DNA of 64,000 nucleotides from Maribacter aquivivus (GCF_900142175.1 NZ_FQZX01000002.1:229317-293316), one strand, 5' to 3'. Positions 18,121 to 27,735 are shown, counted from the first letter of the stretch. Program-made: numbers and translations. Notes: generated by a model from the sequence alone, not told the origin.

Positions 18121-18186
18121 TTATTATTTGAATTGCTATTATTTTGAGCCAGTATTTTTTATTAACCGATTTTAAAACACAATATT

Positions 18187-18234
18187 ATGTTCATCGTCGT
18201 TGTTTACATTTTAGCGTTCCTAATCTCAATTTAA
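18187..18234 (+). CDS. Possible 15-residue hydrophobic micro-ORF
   Basis: An ATG-to-stop frame encoding MFIVVVYILAFLISI lies within the leader of the stress operon, downstream of the promoter and upstream of the YbjN-like gene. It is almost entirely hydrophobic, long enough for a short membrane helix. There is no clear ribosome site, and 15 codons can arise by chance, so it is only a candidate small membrane protein or leader peptide. Confidence 0.25.
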   Translation: MFIVVVYILAFLISI

Positions 18235-18298
18235 GAAATCACATCAATAATATGTTGTATTATTGAATCTAAGAATCCACCTACAAAAACTAACCAAT

Positions 18299-18694
18299 AT
18301 GAAAAACCATTTTAATATAACCAGAGATTACCTTCTTCAATTAAATTTTAATATCGTTAAAGAGAATAGAGTGGACGGTATTTTGGTTGTAGAGAAAGAA
18401 GATTCTGGGATAAAAAACTTGATTTTAGGGGTGTCACCACCAATTTTGATTATGGAACAATTTATATTTTCTGTTCATAATCAATCTGAAAAAATCTTTA
18501 AAAATTTACTTCAGAAAAACAGAGATATCATTCATGGAGCTTTTGTTTTAGACGAAACGGCAAACCGGGTCATATTCAGAGATACATTACAAATCGAGAA
18601 TATGGATTTAAACGAGTTTGAGGCTAGTCTTAATTCTTTAAGCTTACTAATGAGTGAATACTCAGATCAAATAATTGAATTTTCTAAATATTAA
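18299..18694 (+). CDS. YbjN-like / Tir-chaperone-like domain protein
   Basis: A 131-residue protein starting MKNHFNITRDYLLQLNF. An earlier in-frame start at 18263 adds twelve residues in the leader and is less likely. The alpha/beta pattern (short helix, antiparallel strands FSVHNQSE, ending with the helix NEFEASLNSLSLLMSEYSDQI) fits YbjN/type III secretion chaperone-like proteins. Such proteins often precede PspA genes in Bacteroidota, and a scaffold or chaperone role is likely. It is the first clear gene of the operon; pspA follows after 12 nt. Confidence 0.65.
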   Translation: MKNHFNITRDYLLQLNFNIVKENRVDGILVVEKEDSGIKNLILGVSPPILIMEQFIFSVHNQSEKIFKNLLQKNRDIIHGAFVLDETANRVIFRDTLQIENMDLNEFEASLNSLSLLMSEYSDQIIEFSKY

Positions 18695-18706
18695 AAATAA
18701 TAAATC

Positions 18707-19420
18707 ATGAATATATTTAAAAGACTATTTAAAATAGGAGAGGCTGAAACTAATTCGGCAATTGACAAAATGGAAGATCCTATAAAAATGACTGAACAGG
18801 GCATTAGGGATATGAAAATAGACCTAGAAAAAAGTTTAGAAGCGCTTGCACAAGTAAAAGCGCTTGCTATACGTTCTAAGAACGATCAAGATGTTTACAA
18901 GAACAAAGCAAAGGAATATCAAGACAAAGCCATTATTATTTTAAAGAAGGCTAACAATAAAGAAATGGATGCTGTAGAAGCAGACAGACTTGCTAAAGAA
19001 GCTTTAGTTCAAAAAGAAAACAACGAAAAGCAATTAGAAGCTACCAAGAAAGAAACGGATAAATTCGAGGTTAATGTTAGTCAAATGCAAGGTAATGTTG
19101 AGGCTTTAAAAGCTAACATTGGTAATTGGGAAAATGAGCTTAAAACGCTTAAAGCCCGTGTTAAGGTAAGTAATGCTACCAAAAATTTAAACAAGCAAAT
19201 GGCTGAATTAGATAGTACTGGTACAGTGTCTATGCTTGAAAGAATGAAAGAGAAAATTGCTCAAGAAGAAGCCTTGGCAGAAGCTTATGGCGATATAGCA
19301 AATTCTAGTAAATCTATTGATGAAGAATTAGACAAAGTTGCTGATACTACTGAAGCTGCTGCAGATGATGAACTTCAAAAATTAAAAGAACAACTAGGGT
19401 TTAATAAATCCAAAAAATAA
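18707..19420 (+). CDS. pspA: PspA/IM30 family membrane-stress protein
   Basis: A 237-residue, almost wholly alpha-helical coiled-coil protein. It starts with the amphipathic N-terminal helix MNIFKRLFKIGEAETNSAIDKMEDP, and PIKMTEQGIRDMK is typical of PspA. PspA/IM30/Vipp1 proteins are ESCRT-III relatives that form rods or rings on the inner leaflet of stressed membranes. The protein ends with an acidic, disordered tail. It lies in an operon with an NfeD-like protein and a flotillin, the usual partners in membrane-integrity modules. No PspF or PspBC is present. Confidence 0.93.
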   Translation: MNIFKRLFKIGEAETNSAIDKMEDPIKMTEQGIRDMKIDLEKSLEALAQVKALAIRSKNDQDVYKNKAKEYQDKAIIILKKANNKEMDAVEADRLAKEALVQKENNEKQLEATKKETDKFEVNVSQMQGNVEALKANIGNWENELKTLKARVKVSNATKNLNKQMAELDSTGTVSMLERMKEKIAQEEALAEAYGDIANSSKSIDEELDKVADTTEAAADDELQKLKEQLGFNKSKK

Positions 19421-19424
19421 AAAT

Positions 19425-20129
19425 TTGAATCAATTAATAGACATATTATTTTCTGAGGTAAATATCACGTTAACCTTGTTATTGATACTCCTTCTGGTGT
19501 ATTGGATCATAACCATGATAGGTGGTCTTGATTTCGATCTAGATATTGATGTCGATATAGATGTAGATATAGACTTTGACTCTGGTATAGAAGGTGGTAA
19601 TCTTGATTTTGAAGATATCTCGAATACCGAAGTCAATCAAGATGATGTCATAGGCAAAAGGCGCAGACCATTAAAATGGTGGCAAATTTTTCTTATCTAC
19701 TTCAACTTTGTAGGGTTACCTTTCATGTTTACGTTTACCTGTTGGATATTTGTTTGGTGGTTGATTACAACACTAATGACCACATTGACGTTTACCTATG
19801 ATAACTTTATAGGTTTCATAATTATGATAGCTGCACTTTTTCCAGCATTATTTGTCAATAAGCTATTTACCACTCCGTTTAAAGGTTTCTTTAAGCAATT
19901 AAATAAAGATGGGGATGCACCAGTAGATTTTTTAGGCAGGCAAGCAATATTGCTATCAAACATTACTGAAGACAAAATGGGTAATGCAGAAGTCAAGGCA
20001 GACGGTAATAGTCATTCTATTTATGTTAAATCTTTAGACCGTAAGCCATTAACTTATGGTAGCTCGGTATTAATCATCAAAAGATCTGCGGATCATACAT
20101 ATTTTCTAGTTCAATCTTATAACCAATAA
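19425..20129 (+). CDS. NfeD/OB-fold-like membrane protein with Asp-rich linker
   Basis: A 234-residue membrane protein. It starts at TTG 19425, 4 nt after pspA; the alternative downstream ATG would remove the first transmembrane helix (LTLLLILLLVYWII). Directly after the helix comes an alternating Asp stretch DFDLDIDVDIDVDIDFD (about residues 36-52), then further transmembrane helices near residues 80-145. The C-terminal soluble domain has the pattern DFLGRQAILLSNI... GSSVLIIKRS, reminiscent of the OB-fold NfeD domain that binds flotillins. The order pspA, NfeD-like, flotillin supports this. The Asp run could bind Ca or other divalent cations, but this is inference. Confidence 0.72.
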   Translation: MNQLIDILFSEVNITLTLLLILLLVYWIITMIGGLDFDLDIDVDIDVDIDFDSGIEGGNLDFEDISNTEVNQDDVIGKRRRPLKWWQIFLIYFNFVGLPFMFTFTCWIFVWWLITTLMTTLTFTYDNFIGFIIMIAALFPALFVNKLFTTPFKGFFKQLNKDGDAPVDFLGRQAILLSNITEDKMGNAEVKADGNSHSIYVKSLDRKPLTYGSSVLIIKRSADHTYFLVQSYNQ

Positions 20130-20143
20130 AACTTAAATCATTT

Positions 20144-22210
20144 ATGGAATCCATCTTTTCAATTATCGGTATAGGTCTTGGGGTCATCCTCTTCCTTATC
20201 ATTGTTTATTTTGCAATAATTGCAATGTTCTACAAAAAAGTTCATCAAGGTCAAGCCTTGGTTAGAACTGGATTTGGAGGAACTAAAGTAGCTACGGACA
20301 AAGGTCTGTATGTTGTGCCAGTATTTCATAGGGTTGAAGTAATGGACATTTCAGTAAAGAAAATTCAAATTGAAAGACTCGCTACTGAAGGTTTAATTTG
20401 TAAGGATAACATGCGTGCCGATATTAAAGTGGCATTCTTCGTTAGAGTAAATAATGAAGTTAATTTCATTAAAAAAGTAGCTCAAACCATTGGTGTTCAA
20501 AGAGCATCACGTCAAGAAACCTTAGAAGAGCTATTTGAAGCTAAGTTTTCTGAAGCTTTAAAAACCGTTGGTAAAAAGTTTGATTTCATTCAATTATATG
20601 AAGCTCGTAGAGAGTTTAGAGATGAAATTGTAGATATTATTGGTACAGACCTTAACGGGTATACATTAGAAGATTGTGCTATTGACTACCTAGAACAAAC
20701 GGCTGTTGCACATTTAAAGGCTGATAACATTCTTGATGCAGAAGGTATTAAGAAAATCAACGATTTAACTGCTGCCCAAAATGTGAAGTCAAATCTTATT
20801 AAGCGTGATGAGGAGAAAACAATTCGTAAGCAAGATGTTGAAGCACGTGAAGCTATTTTAGAACTTGATAAGCAATTGGCTGAAAAAGAAGAACAGCAAA
20901 AAAGAGAAATTGCAAATATAAAATCTCGCGAAGAGGCTGAAATTTTAAAGGTGTCCGAAGAAGAGTTATTAAAGTCAGAAACCGCTCGTATTGCTACTCG
21001 CGAAAAAGTGAAAGTTGCCGAAGAAAACATGGAGCGTCAAATTATTGTTGCTTTAAAGAATAAGCAACGTACAGATGCCGTAGAAACTGAAAGAGTTGAA
21101 AAAGACAGACTTTTAGAGGCTACAGAAAGAGAAAGAGTAGTTACGCTTGCCCAAATTGAAAAAGAGAAAGTAGTTGAAGTTGAGAAGAAGAATATTCAAG
21201 ATGTTATTCGTGATCGTGTTACTCTAGAAAAGGGAGTAGTGGAAGAGCAAGAAAACATGAAAGATATTCAAGCTTTCAAAACTGCTGATCGAGATAAGCA
21301 AGTGAAAATTACTAATGCTGAAGGAAATGCTCAAGAAGATTTAATTAAAACCATTAAGGCTGCTGAAGCTCAAAAAGAAGCTGCTAAGCAAAAAGCGGAG
21401 GAAATCAATATTGAAGCATTGGCTCATAAAGAAGCCAGTGAGAAAGAGGCTGATGCGCGTAAAATTTTAGCTGAGGCTCAAGCAAAAGAAGAAGCAATTG
21501 TTGGTATGTCTGAAGCGCAAGTGATGCATGCGAAAGCTGATGCTTATGAGCGTGAAGGAATTGTACAAGCTATTATCATTGAGAAAAAAGCGAAAGCAGA
21601 AGCAGTTGGCATCGAAGCTAAGGCAGATGCAAAACGTAAAGACGGATTAGCAGAAGCAGATATTATCAGAGAAAAAGCTATAGCAGATGCCGCTGGTATT
21701 GAAGAGAAAGCTAATGCAATGAAGAAATTAGATGGTGTTGGTAAAGAGCATGAAGAATTCAAATTACGTTTAGATAAAGAATTACAAGTTGATCTTGCTC
21801 ACATCAATATTCAAAAAGATATAGCAGATGCGCAAGCACAAGTTATTGGTGATGCTTTAAAAGCTGCTAAAATTGATATTGTTGGTGGCGAAACTATGTT
21901 CTTTGACCAAATTATTGGGCAAATTACTAGAGCCAAAGGATATGATAGATTGGTTGAAAACAGTACCAACATACAAGATGTAAAAGATGCTATTTTAGGT
22001 AGTGATGATGTTAAGGGTAATCTATTAGAGAAAGTAAAAGAATTCGCTGATAAATACGGAATTTCATCTGAAGACCTTAAGAACGTAACTATTGCTAATT
22101 TACTGATGGACTTAAAGTCAAAGTCCAACGATAGCGACGAACAAACCTTATTTAGCAACCTATTTAACCTTGCAAAAGGATTAGGTATGGGAGATAAAAA
22201 GCTAAAATAA
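20144..22210 (+). CDS. Flotillin-like SPFH-domain protein (YqiK type)
   Basis: A 688-residue protein. One N-terminal transmembrane helix (residues 5-28) is followed by an SPFH/prohibitin domain to about 200, and then by a very long Ala/Glu/Lys-rich coiled coil to about 560. The C-terminal ~120 residues are a helical, acidic segment. This is the architecture of bacterial flotillins that assemble membrane microdomains. It is larger than FloT (~500) and more similar to YqiK. It starts 14 nt after the NfeD-like gene. Co-occurrence with PspA suggests control of membrane fluidity or damage response. Confidence 0.9.
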   Translation: MESIFSIIGIGLGVILFLIIVYFAIIAMFYKKVHQGQALVRTGFGGTKVATDKGLYVVPVFHRVEVMDISVKKIQIERLATEGLICKDNMRADIKVAFFVRVNNEVNFIKKVAQTIGVQRASRQETLEELFEAKFSEALKTVGKKFDFIQLYEARREFRDEIVDIIGTDLNGYTLEDCAIDYLEQTAVAHLKADNILDAEGIKKINDLTAAQNVKSNLIKRDEEKTIRKQDVEAREAILELDKQLAEKEEQQKREIANIKSREEAEILKVSEEELLKSETARIATREKVKVAEENMERQIIVALKNKQRTDAVETERVEKDRLLEATERERVVTLAQIEKEKVVEVEKKNIQDVIRDRVTLEKGVVEEQENMKDIQAFKTADRDKQVKITNAEGNAQEDLIKTIKAAEAQKEAAKQKAEEINIEALAHKEASEKEADARKILAEAQAKEEAIVGMSEAQVMHAKADAYEREGIVQAIIIEKKAKAEAVGIEAKADAKRKDGLAEADIIREKAIADAAGIEEKANAMKKLDGVGKEHEEFKLRLDKELQVDLAHINIQKDIADAQAQVIGDALKAAKIDIVGGETMFFDQIIGQITRAKGYDRLVENSTNIQDVKDAILGSDDVKGNLLEKVKEFADKYGISSEDLKNVTIANLLMDLKSKSNDSDEQTLFSNLFNLAKGLGMGDKKLK

Positions 22211-22271
22211 CCAAGTGCGCTAAGAGTTTTTAAGTGAATTATTAATGTAATACTAAAGCCTAGTTACTTTT

Positions 22272-25200
22272 ATGGCAGAAGAATTCCGAACAGACAAAAC
22301 GGAAGAACATATTTTAGATGGTGGCACTTACGATGTAATTAAAAACCGACTGCAAAAGCAGAAGGAATTATTACAGAGTAAGCTTATCAATCTAAATGAC
22401 GATAGAAAAACCGTATTCGGCTCATTAGAAACAAAACTTATTGCGAATGCCAGAATCAATACAGAAAACAATTGTATTGCACGCGACATTGTTTCTTTTG
22501 GAGATACGTGTTTGTTTGGGTATAATGTTCATTTCGGACTTAGAACTGAGATAACTATTAAAGACGTTTTTAGCGCTTATAAATTTGAAGAAAATAGTTT
22601 TAAATCTTCTACTCTTGATATACTAGATGATGAAATCTTTAAATCTGACTTTACCAATTTATACAAGTATTATAGAAATACGATATTTTCCAATTTTGCT
22701 ATTATTGGTAATTATCTTCATATGGTTTTTCAGTTAAGCGAAAGCTCTACAGATATTAAAACTTTTAAATGGCTATTGGTTGATAATACCCTAAAGTATA
22801 TAGATAACCGTAGCGAACATGAATATAAATTTCCTGTTCAGCAAGAATTTAAATGGCAAGAGGCTACAAGAGATATGCAACGTTACGGTGAGCACCCTCA
22901 TGTATCTATTAAAGACCGTGTGTTTGTAGAAACTATTGGTGGTGACCTTACCATAAAAATTGAAGATAACACCGCTGAAGGCAAAGGTATTTTAGATGAA
23001 CCTGTAGAATATGTAGACCAAACTCTTGACGATGGTCAGTATCGTTTTGGAGATTTGGGCAATCTTTTAATCTTAGAGATAAAACCCTTTCAAGAAGCTC
23101 CTCGATACTTTGTTTTTAACGACAAAATGAAAGAGGTTCAGAAAATTGAATCGGTTAAAAATGCCTGTATTTTATTGCCAGATGACCAGGGAATCATTTT
23201 TCCAACTGGTTATTATTTACAAACAGGAGAGTATCATATTTTTGATAATTCCATTCCCAATGTAAAATTTCAAGAACGTATTGTTTCTCCCAACGGAGAA
23301 GATTTTTTATATGTGTTCTATTCTGCTGCAGAAGGGCTATATAACCTTATGTCTTATAACATCATAAGTCAGGTTATAAAAACACCTATTATTTGTAACG
23401 GATTTACAATTTTAGAAAATGGTGAACTTTGTTACTTTAAAACAGAGCAAGAGCAAACCAAACATCATGTTGTTCAAATTTGGCAAACACCTTATTTAAA
23501 AGGTGATTACGTGCCTTCTCAGCATGAGGATACCTTGTTGTATAAAATTGGCAATAAAGATATTGTAAAAGCTATGGCAGAGGTCAATGGCTTAATTACA
23601 CTTCTAAATAAAAACGATAACTACGCCGGACTATATAGTGATATTGCAAAATTTTCGAAAGACATATTAGATGCATATTATTGGTTGCAAGAGCCAGACA
23701 CACATCAATTAAACGAGCCAATTGAAGAAATCAACAAGGCATCTAACGCGGCTATTGATGAGTTTGAAAAAGTAGTTCAACTTCGAAAGAATGCTCAAAA
23801 TCAATCTAAATTAATTCGTCAAAACGCTGAGGAGTTATTTAATAAAATTAAGAGTACCTCATTTAAAAGTATCGATGAGTTTGTAGCGCTACTTACAAGG
23901 TTAAGATCTTTAAGAGGCGAAGCTATTTCACTAAAAGAAGTGAGATATATTGATTTGGAGTATTTAGAAGTACTCGAAGAGCAAATAGCAGAACAGACCA
24001 AGAAAATATCTGAACGTTGTGTTCAATTTTTATTGAATCCGAATGCATTGCAACCGTATCATGATGCGTTAAAGGATAAAAAGGAGTTTATAGCTACCGT
24101 TGAAAAAGTAATAGAAGCTAAAGAGAAAGAAGCTGAGATTAATGAAATCAGTACCGATCTTGAAATGTTGATTGATATTGTTTCAAATTTAGAGATTGAA
24201 GACACTGCGCATTCTACCAAAATAATCGATGATATTTCATTGATTTTCTCAACCATAAACGAACTTAAAGCTGCTTTAAAAAACAAGAGAAATTCTCTTG
24301 GTATATCTGAAGCCAAGGCAGAATTTGCAGCACAATTGAAATTGATCGATCAAAGTATCATCAATTATCTAGATATGGCGTCTACTCCTGAAAAGTGTGA
24401 TGAATATCAGACAAAAACATCTATTCAATTAGAGGAACTAGAAGGTAAATTCACCGATTTTGAAGAGTTTATTGAAACAATCATTGAAAAAAGAGAAGAG
24501 GTATATGCTGCTTTTGATGCTAGAAAGAACTCTTTAATTGAAAAGCGAAATAAAAAATCTAGTGCTTTAGCCAATGCTTCTGCCAGAATATTAAAGGGTG
24601 TTCAGAAAAAGGCACAGAGTTTTAATTCTGCAGTGGAAATCAACGGATACTTTGCATCCGATTTAATGATCAATAAGCTTCGTGATATTATTTCACAGTT
24701 ACAAGAGCTCGATGATAGTGGTAAAGCTGAAGAGATTGAAACCCAATTAAAGACCGCAAGGGAAGATGCCCTTAGAAAGTTAAAAGATAAGCTTGACCTT
24801 TATGAAGACGGCGACAGTGTAATTCGATTAGGAAAACATAAATTCGGAGTTAATAAGCAACAGTTAGACTTAACTATTGTTTTCCATAACAATGTGCTTA
24901 ACTATCATTTGACAGGTACCGATTTTTACAAAGAACTGAACAATGAAGCGTTCGTTAAAAATCGACATTTGTGGGATCAAGAATATGTATCGGAAACCGA
25001 TGACATCTATCGTGCTGCATATTTAGCATACAAAATATTTACAAATTTCACTGAAGATGATTTGCTTCCGCTAAGTGAAGAAGAGCTTTTGAAAGTTGTT
25101 CAAGAACAAAGTAGAAATGATTATTCTGAAGGTTATATTAAAGGTGTTCATGATGTAGATGCATCAAGAATACTGAAGCTTTTAGTGCATAAGCACCATG

Positions 25201-27161
25201 AATTAGATTTGCTTACGTACCGTCCAGAAATTCGCGGTTATGCCCAATTTTTCTGGAACGATTTAGATAAGGATGTTAAAGATGAATTGGACCAAGGTTT
25301 AAAAGCAGCTGGCGAGGTTTTACAATACTTCCCAGAATCTAAAGAGTATGCTTCAATTATTGAAGAATTACAAAATAAAATTGAGGTATTTGCCGAAGAA
25401 ACAAAGTTATTCGATGCGCTTTTAAGCGTAGATATAGCTAAGTATTTATTTGAAGAGTTGAAATCAGATTCTGAATTTGTCTATAGTGGTTTCGCCATTC
25501 AATTAAAAGATGAGTTTTTAAAATTACTTAAATCTCACCAGGCAGATTTAAAGTTTAAGAAAAGTGTTGAAGACGCTCCTAAACTTGCTTCTAAAGTTCG
25601 TTTGGTAAAACAATGGGTTGGTGCATTTTTAAAATCTAAAAAAGATATTAAAAACGCAATTGATAATAACAGATATGAAAATGAAATTGTTAGTGCAATT
25701 TTATTTAGAGACGAATCTGCTTCTAAAATTAAAGCGGTTTCACCTAATGAAGTTTTAAAAGACTTGAGAGGATCACACAGTACTATTGTTGAAGGAATTT
25801 ACTCATTTAATTACCACGATTTTATCTCTAGGTTACATTTATTTTTATCAGATGAAGTTCCTGCTTTTCTAAAATTTAAAAAGACTAAGCTTGAAATCAC
25901 CGAGAAATTAAAGACCGATTTAAAGTTAGAAGAGTTTAAGCCAAGAGTGCTTACCTCTTTCGTACGAAACAAATTAATTGATGAAGTGTACCTTCCCATT
26001 TTTGGTAATAATTTAGCCAAACAATTAGGTACTGTAGGTGCGAACAAGCGTACCGATAGAATGGGTATGTTGCTTTTAATATCTCCACCAGGTTACGGTA
26101 AAACTACTTTGATGGAATACATTGCCAACCGCCTAGGTTTAATTTTCGTTAAGATTAACGGACCTGCAATTGGTCATGAAGTAACCAATGTAGACCCAGC
26201 TTCAGCAAAGAATAGTGCCGCCCGAGAAGAACTTAAAAAGTTGAATCTTGCTTTTGAAATGGGAAACAATGTAATGCTATATATTGATGATATTCAGCAT
26301 TGTAATCCAGAATTTTTACAAAAGTTTATTTCACTATCAGATGGTACTCGTAAAATTGAAGGTGTTTATGAGGGTCAGCCCAAAACATACGATTTACGCG
26401 GTAAAAAATTCTGCGTAATTATGGCAGGTAATCCATATACGGAAAGCGGAGAGAAATTTCAGATTCCAGATATGTTAGCCAACCGTGCCGACATTTATAA
26501 CCTAGGTGATATTATTGGCGAAACAGAACACTTGTTTAGATTAAGTCTGATTGAAAATTCACTTACCGCAAACCCCATTTTGCAGCAATTGGCGAGTAAA
26601 GAATTTGACGATGTGTATACCTTGGTAGAACAAATTGAGTCTAAGTCTGACGAAGGTCAACTTATTGGTAACCATTCTAGCCAAGAAGTTGAAGAATACA
26701 AAAAGGTACTTGAAAAAGTTTTAAGGGTACGAGATGTATTGTTGAAAGTAAATGCAACATATATTAAAAGTGCAGCCATGCAAGACGAGTATCGTACAGA
26801 GCCTTCTTTTAAACTTCAAGGTTCTTATAGAGACATGAATAAATTGGTGGCTCAGATTGTGCCTATCATGAATGAAAAAGAACTAAACACCATGTTACGT
26901 TCTCATTATGAGAACGAAGCACAAACTTTGACCGGTTCTGCTGAATCTAATTTACTAAAGTACAATGAGTTAATAGGAAATCTTTCAACAGAAGAAGATA
27001 CACGTTGGAGCGCTATTAAGGAACAATTTGTAAAAAATAATAAGCTAAAAGGTTTTGGTAATGCTAATGAAATGGCACAAGTACTTTCTCAAATGATGGA
27101 ATTTTCTGAAAATTTAGCGGGCATAAAATCGGTTCTTGAAAAAGGTCTGAATAACGAGTAG
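22272..27161 (+). CDS. Very large propeller/coiled-coil/AAA+ ATPase
   Basis: A 1629-residue protein. Residues 1-430 are beta-rich with repeated blade-like strands (probable propeller). About 450-900 is long coiled coil, and 900-1200 is helical and uncharacterised. The AAA+ core holds Walker A SPPGYGKTT near residues 1270-1278, Walker B MLYIDD near 1335-1341, and sensor motif IMAGNPYTESGEKF, as in MoxR/MCM-like AAA proteins. The C-terminal ~250 residues are helical. Similar proteins are annotated DNA repair ATPase in Bacteroidota, but I see no nuclease or DNA-binding motif. It is the last gene of the pspA-flotillin operon, 61 nt after flotillin, and probably remodels this membrane assembly. 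Confidence 0.8.
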   Translation: MAEEFRTDKTEEHILDGGTYDVIKNRLQKQKELLQSKLINLNDDRKTVFGSLETKLIANARINTENNCIARDIVSFGDTCLFGYNVHFGLRTEITIKDVFSAYKFEENSFKSSTLDILDDEIFKSDFTNLYKYYRNTIFSNFAIIGNYLHMVFQLSESSTDIKTFKWLLVDNTLKYIDNRSEHEYKFPVQQEFKWQEATRDMQRYGEHPHVSIKDRVFVETIGGDLTIKIEDNTAEGKGILDEPVEYVDQTLDDGQYRFGDLGNLLILEIKPFQEAPRYFVFNDKMKEVQKIESVKNACILLPDDQGIIFPTGYYLQTGEYHIFDNSIPNVKFQERIVSPNGEDFLYVFYSAAEGLYNLMSYNIISQVIKTPIICNGFTILENGELCYFKTEQEQTKHHVVQIWQTPYLKGDYVPSQHEDTLLYKIGNKDIVKAMAEVNGLITLLNKNDNYAGLYSDIAKFSKDILDAYYWLQEPDTHQLNEPIEEINKASNAAIDEFEKVVQLRKNAQNQSKLIRQNAEELFNKIKSTSFKSIDEFVALLTRLRSLRGEAISLKEVRYIDLEYLEVLEEQIAEQTKKISERCVQFLLNPNALQPYHDALKDKKEFIATVEKVIEAKEKEAEINEISTDLEMLIDIVSNLEIEDTAHSTKIIDDISLIFSTINELKAALKNKRNSLGISEAKAEFAAQLKLIDQSIINYLDMASTPEKCDEYQTKTSIQLEELEGKFTDFEEFIETIIEKREEVYAAFDARKNSLIEKRNKKSSALANASARILKGVQKKAQSFNSAVEINGYFASDLMINKLRDIISQLQELDDSGKAEEIETQLKTAREDALRKLKDKLDLYEDGDSVIRLGKHKFGVNKQQLDLTIVFHNNVLNYHLTGTDFYKELNNEAFVKNRHLWDQEYVSETDDIYRAAYLAYKIFTNFTEDDLLPLSEEELLKVVQEQSRNDYSEGYIKGVHDVDASRILKLLVHKHHELDLLTYRPEIRGYAQFFWNDLDKDVKDELDQGLKAAGEVLQYFPESKEYASIIEELQNKIEVFAEETKLFDALLSVDIAKYLFEELKSDSEFVYSGFAIQLKDEFLKLLKSHQADLKFKKSVEDAPKLASKVRLVKQWVGAFLKSKKDIKNAIDNNRYENEIVSAILFRDESASKIKAVSPNEVLKDLRGSHSTIVEGIYSFNYHDFISRLHLFLSDEVPAFLKFKKTKLEITEKLKTDLKLEEFKPRVLTSFVRNKLIDEVYLPIFGNNLAKQLGTVGANKRTDRMGMLLLISPPGYGKTTLMEYIANRLGLIFVKINGPAIGHEVTNVDPASAKNSAAREELKKLNLAFEMGNNVMLYIDDIQHCNPEFLQKFISLSDGTRKIEGVYEGQPKTYDLRGKKFCVIMAGNPYTESGEKFQIPDMLANRADIYNLGDIIGETEHLFRLSLIENSLTANPILQQLASKEFDDVYTLVEQIESKSDEGQLIGNHSSQEVEEYKKVLEKVLRVRDVLLKVNATYIKSAAMQDEYRTEPSFKLQGSYRDMNKLVAQIVPIMNEKELNTMLRSHYENEAQTLTGSAESNLLKYNELIGNLSTEEDTRWSAIKEQFVKNNKLKGFGNANEMAQVLSQMMEFSENLAGIKSVLEKGLNNE

Positions 27162-27228
27162 CTATCAACCAGAGGTTATTTTTTTCTTTTATTACTGAAT
27201 TTCAAGCTTTCACGTCAAAATAAAGATG

Positions 27229-27236
27229 TAATTTTG
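27229..27236 (+). promoter_or_regulatory. -7 box of the J/KTSC gene (TAATTTTG)
   Basis: An exact TAnnTTTG match 21 nt upstream of the preferred ATG at 27258. A TTG start at 27234 would lie inside this element. No good -33 is visible. It suggests separate transcription of 27258 onward, in addition to readthrough from the stress operon. Confidence 0.5.
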
Positions 27237-27257
27237 CACCCGCAAAAAAGCTGTATT

Positions 27258-27704
27258 ATGAAGCGCATTAATGAATACAAGAAACTCTTCGGGGTTGAAA
27301 AAGAGATTGAACTTAAAGCACTTAAGTCCACGTATAGAGGTTTAGTTAAAGAATGGCACCCAGACAAGTTTCAAGAAGGTGATGAAAAAAGAGAAGAAGC
27401 TGAAGTTCAAAGTCGTCGTATTATTGACGGATATCACTTTTTAGTAAGTATCGCTCCTGAAACCAAAGAAGCTAATAAAGAAGTATACAACGAGTCTATA
27501 AACTCTGGTGTTGCTGATTTTCAGCACAATGGTTTAGTTTTAGAAGTTACTTTCGTTGATGGTGCTACGTATGAGTACTTCGGTGTAACGAAGCCTATTT
27601 TCCAGAAAATGATCAATTCTAACAAGTTGAACAGATTTGCGAAAAGAACAATTTTCCCAAATTATTTGTACAGAAAATCGAAACGTGACCTTCAAGAGGC
27701 ATAA
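27258..27704 (+). CDS. J-domain plus KTSC-domain protein
   Basis: A 148-residue protein fusing a short DnaJ-like domain with HPD at residues 34-36 (VKEWHPDKFQEG) to a C-terminal KTSC domain (VTFVDGATYEYFGVTKPIFQKMINS). KTSC domains often associate with nucleic-acid enzymes, and J-domains recruit Hsp70. The start MKRINEYKKLF is chosen because an earlier reading would include the -7 box. It lies directly after the AAA+ operon and 31 nt before a helicase gene, so it may cooperate with one or both. The exact function is unknown. Confidence 0.75.
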   Translation: MKRINEYKKLFGVEKEIELKALKSTYRGLVKEWHPDKFQEGDEKREEAEVQSRRIIDGYHFLVSIAPETKEANKEVYNESINSGVADFQHNGLVLEVTFVDGATYEYFGVTKPIFQKMINSNKLNRFAKRTIFPNYLYRKSKRDLQEA

Positions 27705-27735
27705 TCGTATATAAATTAATGGTTATCAAAAACGC

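Noticed and set aside
20686..22158. Minus-strand open frames of 70-115 codons under the flotillin gene
   Set aside because: They are Ser/Ala-rich shadows of the coiled-coil codons on the other strand.
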